Shown piece by piece: positions 8,064 through 14,061 of a stretch of DNA of 16,834 nucleotides. The translations under genes and the position numbers were made by a program. Origin of the DNA: VAZQ01 sp036406655. GTDB taxonomy: Bacteria > Pseudomonadota > Alphaproteobacteria > Rhizobiales > Xanthobacteraceae. The stretch covers positions 1 through 16,834 of the forward strand of contig DASXAP010000264.1 in assembly GCA_036406655.1 (NCBI GenBank). The letters run 5' to 3'. Each line of letters opens with the position of its first letter. Within the stretch, counting starts at the first letter, position 1. The notes under the pieces were generated by a model. The model did not search any database. It was not told the DNA's origin and saw only the letters and a program-made list of their open reading frames with translations.

Positions 8064-8450
8064 TCACTGCTTCACCGGACACTTCCGGTAAACCGTGAGG
8101 TTCTCGAAGTCGGGGCCGATCGCGACCCGGTTCACGTCCTCGGGACGCATGATCAGGCTCACCGCCGCTCTCTGCCCTGCCGGCTGGCTCGGGCAGCGCG
8201 AGTAGGCGGAATAGATCGGCCCCGTCGGTCCCGCGATCTCGCTGACCCATTCCACCGTGCACCTCTCCCCCGCACGCTCGTAGGCGTCCGCCGAGAGGGC
8301 GATCATGGACCTGTCGCCTGCCCCGCAGCCGTCGGAGCCCGCGCCCCATGACCCGCGAAGGCTCTCGGGAATGAATTCATGCCGCACGTCGGCAAAGGCG
8401 GGGGACGAGGCGAGGGCGATGGCAACGATCAAGCCGCCGTTGATGCGCAT
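8064..8450 (-). CDS. Small secreted protein with four cysteines (hypothetical)
   Basis: A 128-aa precursor. A clear signal peptide, MRINGGLIVAIALASSPAFA, probably ends after Ala20. The mature part has Cys42, Cys64, Cys86 and Cys124, suggesting two disulfides in the periplasm, and carries the pattern LRGSWG...GDRS..., CTVEWVSEIAGPTGPIYSA, which I associate with uncharacterised Rhizobiales exported proteins. No catalytic motif is visible. The start at 8450 is supported by AAAGGAA 8 bases upstream and by the signal peptide; the open frame to 8582 is not. It is followed after 41 bases by the GH114-like lipoprotein gene. Confidence 0.7.
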   Translation of the reverse strand: MRINGGLIVAIALASSPAFADVRHEFIPESLRGSWGAGSDGCGAGDRSMIALSADAYERAGERCTVEWVSEIAGPTGPIYSAYSRCPSQPAGQRAAVSLIMRPEDVNRVAIGPDFENLTVYRKCPVKQ

Positions 8451-8653
8451 GGCCCAATTTCCTTTCCCGCGCCTCTCGAGATCGGCGTGCGGCGGCGCCG
8501 GCGAGCCCGGGCACTCCAGCGTCACCCCCGGTCTGATCGGGTCGCGCTCCGCACGCCGCTTTCTCGAATGGCGTTGTTCCACCTCGAGATGTCAGACTAA
8601 GATGGAGCCGTTCCAGGTCAAGCCCAACCGGCAAACAGGCGGGTATCCGTTCA

Positions 8654-8908
8654 ATGCGAAGCTCAACCTCGATCTGGCCCATGGCGGCCGCGCACGTTGT
8701 CATCACCTTTCTGGTGCTGGCCCCCTTGTCCGCAGCCGCGCAAGGAACCCCGGCGCAGCGAGCGGCCTGCGAGGGGGACGCGCACCGCTTGTGCGAGCGG
8801 TATGTCCCGGATGAAGCACGCATCAGGTCGTGCCTGATCCAGTACCGTCGTTATCTCAGCCCCGCCTGTCGGGCGGCGATGGAGGCTGGGCGTCGAGGAC
8901 GCCGTTGA
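8654..8908 (+). CDS. Small Cys-rich secreted protein (84 aa, hypothetical)
   Basis: A signal peptide (hydrophobic AAAHVVITFLVLAPLSAAA, cut near residue 29) is followed by a ~55-aa mature domain with Cys39, Cys47, Cys60 and Cys72 in the pattern QRAACEGDAHRLCERYVPDE...IRSCL...LSPACRAAM. This C-x7-C-x12-C-x11-C arrangement recurs in short periplasmic proteins of Rhizobiales whose role is unknown. Two ATGs are possible, 8654 and 8681; the second gives a shorter signal peptide. Neither has a strong ribosome site, so the start is uncertain. It is divergent from the gene at 8450 and convergent with the one ending at 8966. Confidence 0.7.
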   Translation: MRSSTSIWPMAAAHVVITFLVLAPLSAAAQGTPAQRAACEGDAHRLCERYVPDEARIRSCLIQYRRYLSPACRAAMEAGRRGRR

Positions 8909-8965
8909 CGAGCGTGTCTCGTTGCGGAGCGAGCGCGGTGCGCTGATGCAGGTCGGCTGCGGCCC

Positions 8966-9424
8966 TTACCAGCGGCGATACCCGCCGTATCCGCCGTATC
9001 CACCATATCCGCCGTAGAACGGCTGGTACGCATAAGCCTGCATCGGATCGCGCCATTGCCTTCGGCGCGGACGCTGCGGCTTCGCCTTTTCCGCTCTGAT
9101 GACCGGGCTCGTTTTTTTCGGCTCGCCCGCAGGTTTCGGCTCGCCCGCAGGCTGCGGCGCCGCCGCGCCGGTTGCTTCCGGCACAGGCCCGATCGTCGGC
9201 GCAATGGGCTCGGCGGGGTAAGGCATCCGCGCCGAGGTGGCAACGCTGACAAAGCTGCCGTGAGCAGCGTGGTAAGCGGCCGCACCGGGATTGGCCAGCC
9301 GTGTCGGCTGCATCAGCTCGTAGAGCCCGAACGCGAGCGCCGCGGTCACCGCGCAGCAGAAGCCCGCGTAGAACACAAGCCCCACGCTGACTTCGTCGAC
9401 CGGTTTTCGCCGGGCTCGCGACAT
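8966..9424 (-). CDS. Single-pass membrane protein with Pro/Lys-rich linker and Gly-Gly-Tyr tail
   Basis: A 152-aa protein of unknown function. A short basic N-terminus (MSRARRKPVD) precedes one membrane segment at about 14-37 (GLVFYAGFCCAVTAALAFGL). A Pro/Ala/Lys-rich stretch with the repeat GEPKPAGEPKK (94-104) follows, then a basic patch (RPRRR) and a C-terminus of four Tyr-Gly-Gly units ending YRRW. The architecture suggests an inner-membrane anchor with a disordered periplasmic tail. The ATG at 9424 has GGAAG about 8 bases upstream. The tail is encoded by near-identical 9-base units. Confidence 0.65.
   Translation of the reverse strand: MSRARRKPVDEVSVGLVFYAGFCCAVTAALAFGLYELMQPTRLANPGAAAYHAAHGSFVSVATSARMPYPAEPIAPTIGPVPEATGAAAPQPAGEPKPAGEPKKTSPVIRAEKAKPQRPRRRQWRDPMQAYAYQPFYGGYGGYGGYGGYRRW
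8982..9017. repeat. Four 9-bp tandem repeats inside the Gly-Gly-Tyr tail
   Basis: Plus-strand units are CCGCCGTAT (8982-8990), CCGCCGTAT (8991-8999), CCACCATAT (9000-9008) and CCGCCGTAG (9009-9017). On the minus strand they encode the tail's Tyr-Gly-Gly repeats. Such in-frame repeats can change copy number by slippage without breaking the frame. Confidence 0.7.
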
Positions 9425-9953
9425 TCACCACTTCCGTTTTACGCCGGATGCCGGGTCTCGGTCTTGTGGCCGCAGAAGGGAGTGCTTCCCGGTCGGGAGA
9501 TGCCGCGCCGGCATCGCGACGGGTGCGATCCTTCTCATGACCGGAAAACGCCGGCTCGGCAATGGGGCGCCCGGTCGCAGCGACCCATCCGGGAAGGCGG
9601 GCACCTGACACAGACCCCGGTACCGACGCGCCTGACCGGCAGCCCGGCACCATTCTCGCAACCGCCGGCTCGCAGGCCCATCTCGGCTTCGAATGCGTGC
9701 GGGCGCGGGGGCGTTGCGGAGAGCGCGACCATCCAGCGAGACGGGCCTCTAAACCAGTCCGTCTCATCGAGCGGAAGCTCGGGCCGCAGCGCCGGCAGGG
9801 CAGCTCAGGTCCGCCGGACGCGAATTGCGCCAAACCGGCGTAGCGCGGATGGCTGTTGCGTCGCATTCATCTTCGTCCTGCCCTCCCCCGCATGCATCGT
9901 GAAACAATTCCTTACGCAAGATCGTTTTGCAGAGGTCAACCCGATGCATTCAT
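9425..9953. other. Intergenic stretch without a convincing gene
   Basis: About 530 bases between the membrane protein gene and the methyltransferase remnant. Overlapping open frames in several registers are all low-complexity Arg/Pro/Gly translations with no motif or ribosome site, as expected of GC-rich shadow frames. One inverted repeat stands out (9738-9765). The last ~100 bases (from ~9860) are visibly richer in A/T than the flanks, which may mark a promoter or a junction. Confidence 0.5.
9738..9765. repeat. Short inverted repeat (7-bp stem)
   Basis: GAGACGG (9738-9744) pairs with CCGTCTC (9759-9765) around a 14-base loop. The arms resemble the anticodon-arm helix of the tRNA-like gene about 500 bases away (plus strand CGAGACGG...CCGTCT). 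No T-run follows, so it is not an obvious terminator. The match may be chance. Confidence 0.3.
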
Positions 9954-10169
9954 ATGGCCCGCCTCCGAACGGCGCAGCAGTTTGATGCTCTATCCGCGAC
10001 GTGGGATGCAGCGCATGGGCCCGGATCGGTGCGCCGCTGTGAGTTCTCTGCTCGGGTCGAGTATCTGCGCAGGCTCTGCCGAGAGATGCGAGAACCCCGT
10101 GTGCTCGATCTAGGCTGCGGTACCGGCCAAACCTTGCTTCATCTCAGAAACGGCGATTCTCGGAATTGA
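9954..10169 (+). pseudogene. Truncated SAM-dependent methyltransferase (5' fragment)
   Basis: The 71-aa frame from ATG 9954 reads as the front of a class I SAM methyltransferase: FDALSATWDAAHG (10-22), a helix EYLRRLCREM, and the SAM-binding motif I RVLDLGCGTGQTLLHL (49-64). It then stops, whereas complete members have about 200-250 aa. One base out of frame, 10156-10170 encodes ILGID, which fits the next strand of the same fold, and a stop follows at once. This suggests a single-base frameshift near 10155 and loss of the remaining gene. The break lies some 40-55 bases from the 3' end of the tRNA-like gene. No strong ribosome site precedes the ATG. It is probably non-functional. Confidence 0.7.
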
Positions 10170-10208
10170 CTGAATCCGGCATAGCTCCAAACAGCTTAGA
10201 CCTGAAAT

Positions 10209-10283
10209 TGGAGGCCCGGCCTGGATTCGAACCAGGATACGAGACGGTTCCCCGTCTTTGCGTCGCCGTTCCGCCACCGGGCC
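10209..10283 (-). tRNA. tRNA-like gene, tRNA-Cys-like body with a non-decoding anticodon arm
   Basis: Reading the minus strand, the acceptor stem is GGCCCGG/CCGGGCC (7 of 7 pairs), followed by a U discriminator and an encoded CCA (75 bases in all). U8, a D-arm with GCG/CGC stem and the GG pair in its loop, a 5-base variable loop and a perfect T-arm CCTGG-TTCGAAT-CCAGG are present. The U discriminator, TG-GCGGA...GACGC D-arm and final TCCA resemble alphaproteobacterial tRNA-Cys. The anticodon arm is aberrant: AGACGG-GGAA-CCGTCT (10257-10242) forms six pairs closed by a GNRA-type tetraloop. As a 5-bp stem it leaves a 6-base loop without U33. No GCA or other usable anticodon is present. It could be a pseudogene, an attachment-site relic or a non-coding tRNA-like RNA. 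Confidence 0.75.
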
Positions 10284-10450
10284 GCATCGGCTTGCTAGCA
10301 CAGCCGGACGCCACGGCAGCAGGAATATGCAGGCATGGTTAGCCCCGCGCAGCCCTGCTCGCGGCGCAGATGCCACGGCACCTCCAGCATCGTTGACCGG
10401 AAGTCGGCCTGTGTTAGGTTCGCTGCCTCGCCTCTCGAGGAGCTAGCATC

Positions 10451-11617
10451 ATGTTGGCAGGCCAGAGCAACGCATCCGGCGCCGCCCGCCGTCTTCCGAA
10501 CCGGGAGGCCGCCCTCGACCAGCTCTATCGGGAGATTTCCTCGAGGCACATGTTCCCGTTCTGGGCGACCTCGACCGAGGTCGCGCATGACGAGGTCAAG
10601 CAGCTGATGGGCACCCAGAAGGCGGTGCCGTATCTGTGGAGCTACGCGCGCGACATCGAGCCGATCCTGTTCCGGGCAGCCGAGCTGGTCAGCATGGACG
10701 ATTCGGAGCGCCGTTCGCTCATCCTGGTCAACCCCGGGCTCCGCCCGCGGCGGGCCACCGTGAGCACCATGTACACGGCCTACCGGCTCAACGATGCGAA
10801 CGAGGTGATGCCGCCGCATCGGCATTCTCCCAGCGCCATCCGCTTCGGCTTGACCGGGACCGGCAATTTCACCGGCGTAGGCGGCGAGGACATCACCTTC
10901 GGGCCCGGCGACATGGTGCTGACCCCGATCGACACCTGGCACAACCACGGCAACGTGGGCAGCGAGCCGGCGATCAACCTCTCGGTGCTCGATCTGCCTC
11001 TGGTCGAGACGCTCAACGCGGTCTACTTCGAGCACGACTACACCGAGCTGGTCGACGGCAAGCCGGTGAGGAAGAAGCAGCAGACCGCGACGCTGCCGCC
11101 CGACTATTCCGCCCGCGCCTACGACCATGGCGGCTTGCGGCCACGCTTCCTTCAGCACCGGCGCGGCGCCGGATGCTCCTCGCCGATGTACGTATACCGC
11201 TGGGAGCTGATGCAGGAGCTGATAGAGCGGTTCCAGGACTGGGAAGGAGATCCTTACGAGGCGCTGTCCATCGAGTATGTCGATCCGCTGAGTGGCGGTC
11301 CGGTGTTCAGGACGATGACCTTCTTCGCGCAGGTGCTGCGGCCGGGCGAGCGGACGCGCCCGGTGCGGCAGACAGCGAGCCTGCTCGTCGCCCCGTTCGA
11401 GGGCAAGGGGCATTCCATCGTCGACGGCAAGCGCTTCGACTGGCAGCGCTTCGACAATCTCGCAGTGCCGGGCGGATCGTGGTTCGAGCACGTCAACGAC
11501 GACGCCGAGCGGCGCGCGGTCCTCTTCGTCGCCAGCGACGAGCCCGCCTTGAAATGCTTCCGGTTGTTCAAGCGATGGGGCCGCGACGAGGCCGGCGAGG
11601 TCGTGACGCTGGCCTGA
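10451..11617 (+). CDS. Gentisate/salicylate 1,2-dioxygenase-type bicupin ring-cleavage dioxygenase
   Basis: A cytoplasmic Fe(II) enzyme family that opens hydroxylated aromatic acids such as gentisate to maleylpyruvate. The length of 388 aa fits. The N-terminal cupin carries PPHRHSPSAIRFGL (121-134) and DTWHNHGN (161-168). His123, His125 and His164 have the same spacing (2 and 39) as the iron ligands His119/His121/His160 I recall for salicylate 1,2-dioxygenase. Arg131, His166 and Arg87 match its substrate-contact Arg127, His162 and Arg83 by offset. The position equal to its Trp104 is Tyr108, and Gly106 is Ala110 (Ala is the gentisate-type residue). The C-terminal cupin (~300-365) is divergent. 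GAGGAG lies 8 bases before the ATG. It is followed after 16 bases by the LVIVD gene. Exact substrate unknown. Confidence 0.85.
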   Translation: MLAGQSNASGAARRLPNREAALDQLYREISSRHMFPFWATSTEVAHDEVKQLMGTQKAVPYLWSYARDIEPILFRAAELVSMDDSERRSLILVNPGLRPRRATVSTMYTAYRLNDANEVMPPHRHSPSAIRFGLTGTGNFTGVGGEDITFGPGDMVLTPIDTWHNHGNVGSEPAINLSVLDLPLVETLNAVYFEHDYTELVDGKPVRKKQQTATLPPDYSARAYDHGGLRPRFLQHRRGAGCSSPMYVYRWELMQELIERFQDWEGDPYEALSIEYVDPLSGGPVFRTMTFFAQVLRPGERTRPVRQTASLLVAPFEGKGHSIVDGKRFDWQRFDNLAVPGGSWFEHVNDDAERRAVLFVASDEPALKCFRLFKRWGRDEAGEVVTLA

Positions 11618-11633
11618 GAGAGCCGAGACGCTC

Positions 11634-12767
11634 GTGACCAGCCGGAAGAACACCAGGCTCGTGTCGCACTTCGACTGCCCGGGCGGCGGTCAGGTCTGGG
11701 TCGAGGGGACGACGCTCTACATCGCCCACATGCAGTGGCCGAGCGGGACGACGCTGGTGGATGTCGCCGATCCGCGGCATCCGCGCCGGCTTGCCACGAT
11801 CGAGATCCCCGAGGGCTGGCATTCCCACAAGGTGCGCGTCGCCGACGACATCATGATCGTCAATCACGAGCAGCTGGGCGGGGGCACAGCGAACGGCTTC
11901 GGCGGCGGCATCGGCATCTATGACGTGTCCCGCCCCGCCGAGCCGAAGCCGATCACGAAATGGCGCACCGCCGGTCGTGGCGTGCATCGCTACGATTTCG
12001 ACGGCCGCTACGCCTACATCTCGCCGACGGTCGAGGGCTTCGTCGGCAACATCATGATGATCCTCGACCTCGCCGACCCGGCGCGCCCGGTCGAGGTCTC
12101 CCGCTGGTGGATCTCCGGCCAGTGGAAGGCGGGAGGCGAGCCGTATCCCTGGCAGGACGGGGTGCCGCCGCGCTGTCACCATCCGTTGCGGATGGGCGAT
12201 CGTCTCTATGTGAGCTACTGGCATCACGGATCCTACATCCTCGACATCTCCGACATGAGCCGGCCGAAGGTGGTGGCGCACGCGGCGACCAGCCCGGCCT
12301 TTCCCCACCCGACGCACACCTGCCTGCCGATCCCGCAGCGGCTCAAGGGACGCAGCCTCATGGTCGTGGCCGACGAGGATGTGGCGAAGCTGCGGCCGGC
12401 GCCGCCCTCCTTCGCCTGGGTCTACGACATCACGGTCGAGCAGCTGCCGGTGCCGATCGCGACCATCCGGGTGCCCGGCCTCGACCTCGACGGGAGCGCG
12501 CAACCGCCGATGAGCGGCTGCCATCAGCCGGCGGAGCGCTTCGCCGGGAACGTGATCCCGTTCGCCTGGTTCGCGCAGGGCCTGCGCCTCGTCGACATCG
12601 GCGACCCGTTCGCGCCCCGCGAGGTCGGGCATTTCCTCCCCGAGCCGGCAGCGGGGCAGGCTCGCCCGTCGTCGAACGACGTGACCATCGACGGGCGCGG
12701 GCTGGTGTATCTCGTGGACCGCGTGCGCGGCGTCGACATCATCGAGAGGCAGGGAGAAGCAACGTGA
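11634..12767 (+). CDS. LVIVD-repeat beta-propeller protein
   Basis: A 377-aa protein of six or more LVIVD-type repeats forming a beta-propeller: TTLVDVADPRHPRRLATIEI (39-58), GIYDVSRPAEPKPITKW (94-110), MILDLADPARPVEVSRW (142-158), YILDISDMSRPKVVAHA (201-217), WVYDITVEQLPVPIATI (262-278) and RLVDIGDPFAPREVGHF (318-334). No signal peptide, so probably cytoplasmic. It is unusually rich in conserved-looking His/Cys at loop positions: WHSHK (62-66), CHHPL (181-185), HHG (197-199), HPTHTC (225-230) and GCHQP (296-300). That suggests metal binding, as in the copper propeller of selenium-binding protein/methanethiol oxidase, but this is inference. The start is GTG at 11634, 16 bases after the dioxygenase stop; no nearby ATG fits. 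Its TGA overlaps the next GTG. Confidence 0.8.
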   Translation: MTSRKNTRLVSHFDCPGGGQVWVEGTTLYIAHMQWPSGTTLVDVADPRHPRRLATIEIPEGWHSHKVRVADDIMIVNHEQLGGGTANGFGGGIGIYDVSRPAEPKPITKWRTAGRGVHRYDFDGRYAYISPTVEGFVGNIMMILDLADPARPVEVSRWWISGQWKAGGEPYPWQDGVPPRCHHPLRMGDRLYVSYWHHGSYILDISDMSRPKVVAHAATSPAFPHPTHTCLPIPQRLKGRSLMVVADEDVAKLRPAPPSFAWVYDITVEQLPVPIATIRVPGLDLDGSAQPPMSGCHQPAERFAGNVIPFAWFAQGLRLVDIGDPFAPREVGHFLPEPAAGQARPSSNDVTIDGRGLVYLVDRVRGVDIIERQGEAT

Positions 12768-13393
12768 TCAGGCTGCTCGGGCGACAGACCTCGGGAAACG
12801 TGCAGAAGGTGATCTTCTGCCTCGAGGAGCTCGGCGTGCCCTATGTCCGCGAGGACTATGGCCGGCAGTTCGGCAACACGACGACCGAGGCTTATCGCCG
12901 GCTCAATCCGAATGCGAAGGTGCCGACGCTGATCGACGGCGAGCTGGCGATCTGGGAATCGCACACGATCCTGCGCTACCTCGCAGCCGTTCACGGGCCG
13001 GAGCTGACCGGCGCAACGCCGGCCGAACGCACGCTGGTCGAGCGCTGGATGGACTGGCTCCTCGGCGCTCTCAACGCGCCGTATGTGGCGGTGTTCAAGG
13101 ACGCGAGGAAGCCGGCGGCCGACCGTGCCGCCGATTTCGCCGCGCAGAGCGCCGAGCTCGCGGCGCAGCTCGGGATCCTCGACACTCACCTCGGCGGACG
13201 CGAATGGATCGCTCTCGATCGCTTCACCATCGCCGACATCGCGCTCGCCCCGATCGTCAAGCGCTGCCTCGAATTTCCAGTCGAGCGTCCGCGCTGTCGG
13301 GAGCTCGAGCGCTGGCAGGCCGCGATCGACGCCCGTCCCGCCTTCGCCGTGGCGATCGGCAGCAAGCCGAGCGTGCTGACGCCGGCGGCGTGA
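12764..13393 (+). CDS. Glutathione S-transferase family protein
   Basis: A 209-aa cytoplasmic protein. The N-terminal thioredoxin-fold domain (1-78) has a serine at the catalytic turn (RQTSGNVQKV, Ser10), the cis-proline in NAKVPTL (Pro54) and the glutathione-binding IWESHTILRYLA (Glu65-Ser66). The helical C-terminal domain (~88-200) contains the N-capping box FTIADIAL (Thr155...Asp158). It starts with GTG at 12764, overlapping the LVIVD stop (GTGA), with GGGAG about 8 bases upstream, so the two are translationally coupled. Next to a gentisate-type dioxygenase a GST can serve as maleylpyruvate isomerase, but the zeta-class SSCxxxRVR motif of that enzyme is absent. A different glutathione step, such as ether cleavage, dehalogenation or conjugation, is equally possible. 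Confidence 0.87.
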   Translation: MIRLLGRQTSGNVQKVIFCLEELGVPYVREDYGRQFGNTTTEAYRRLNPNAKVPTLIDGELAIWESHTILRYLAAVHGPELTGATPAERTLVERWMDWLLGALNAPYVAVFKDARKPAADRAADFAAQSAELAAQLGILDTHLGGREWIALDRFTIADIALAPIVKRCLEFPVERPRCRELERWQAAIDARPAFAVAIGSKPSVLTPAA

Positions 13394-13527
13394 GGCACCG
13401 GCCCGGGTAGCCGCAGCCGCATTTACGGTGTTTGCAAGGAGGGAGGCCCTCAGCCTCGCGAAAAGGTTTTGCGCCGCAGGCGGGCGTGGTTCAATGGGCC
13501 TGAAATCTGTGCAGGAAGGACATGCTC

Positions 13528-13977
13528 ATGCAACCCCTCACGATCGGTGTCACCAAGGCCGGCACCGGCATCGACGGAATCAGCTGGAATATTCTCGGAC
13601 AGACCTACGTGCCGAAGCTGGTATGCGAAAGCTCGTTCGCGTGGCACGCTACGTTTCCGCCCGGCACCTTCGTGCCGCCCCACATTCACCCGACCCAGGA
13701 CGAGTTCATCTACATGTTCGAGGGCCGCCTCGATGCGCTGCTCGACGGCAAGGATTACGTCGCCACCTCCGGCGACCTGATCCGGCTGCCGATGGGCATC
13801 CCGCACGGGCTGTTCAACAAGTCCGAGCAAACGCTGAAGTGCCTGTTCTGGGTCACGCCCACACGCAAGCTCTACGATCTGTTCTGGGCGATCCACAGCA
13901 TGAAAGAGCAGAAGCCGGAGGACGTCGTGGCGCTCTCGGCCAAGCACGAGGTGGTGTTCCTGCCGCCGCCCGGATGA
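13528..13977 (+). CDS. Single-domain cupin protein (cupin_2 type)
   Basis: A 149-aa small beta-barrel. Both cupin motifs are intact. Motif 1 is GTFVPPHIHPTQDEFIYMFEG (starting at Gly46) with His52, His54 and Glu59. Motif 2, GDLIRLPMGIPHGLFN (82-97), supplies His93, giving a full 3-His/1-Glu metal site. It could be a small dioxygenase, an isomerase or a metal-binding accessory. The start at 13528 is chosen over 13522 because AGGA ends 7 bases before it, whereas at 13522 the spacing would be only one base. The gene follows the GST after 134 bases on the same strand, and its stop is embedded at the edge of a long inverted repeat shared with the convergent monooxygenase gene. Aromatic catabolism is suggested only by context. 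Confidence 0.82.
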   Translation: MQPLTIGVTKAGTGIDGISWNILGQTYVPKLVCESSFAWHATFPPGTFVPPHIHPTQDEFIYMFEGRLDALLDGKDYVATSGDLIRLPMGIPHGLFNKSEQTLKCLFWVTPTRKLYDLFWAIHSMKEQKPEDVVALSAKHEVVFLPPPG

Positions 13978-14055
13978 CAGACGACAGACGACAGAGGACA
14001 GAGCGAGGACGAGGCGCTGACGCAGCGATCCGTCCTCTGTCGTCCGTCGTCCGTC
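13976..14055. terminator. Long imperfect inverted repeat between convergent genes (possible bidirectional terminator)
   Basis: Arms 13976-14001 and 14030-14055 match at 23 of 26 positions around a 28-base loop. Each arm is built from short GACGACAGA-like tandem units. The three mismatches are A against C in a plus-strand transcript but G against U in a minus-strand transcript, so the hairpin is fully pairable only for the monooxygenase mRNA. It sits directly between the cupin stop (13977) and monooxygenase stop (14062). No T-run follows, so intrinsic termination is not certain; it could also protect 3' ends. Confidence 0.55.
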
Positions 14056-14061
14056 CTCTGC

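Noticed and set aside
8982..9017. Short tandem repeats as a possible CRISPR-like array
   Set aside because: Units are only 9 bases with no spacers and lie within a coding frame as Gly-Gly-Tyr codons.
9056..9985. 309-aa plus-strand open frame
   Set aside because: Antisense to the membrane-anchored protein and then runs through non-coding DNA. Low-complexity Arg-rich translation.
10209..10283. Calling this an ordinary tRNA-Ser(GGA), tRNA-Phe(GAA) or tRNA-Cys
   Set aside because: Any 7-base loop needed to read such an anticodon breaks the anticodon stem, U33 is missing, and tRNA-Ser would need a long variable arm. No isotype is assigned beyond the Cys-like body.
11568..12632. 354-aa minus-strand open frame over the LVIVD gene
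   Set aside because: Exact antisense of a frame with clear LVIVD repeats; no motif of its own.
13439..13451. GAGGG-AGG-CCCTC mini-hairpin between the GST and cupin genes
   Set aside because: Only five pairs and no T-run; too short to call a terminator in such GC-rich DNA.
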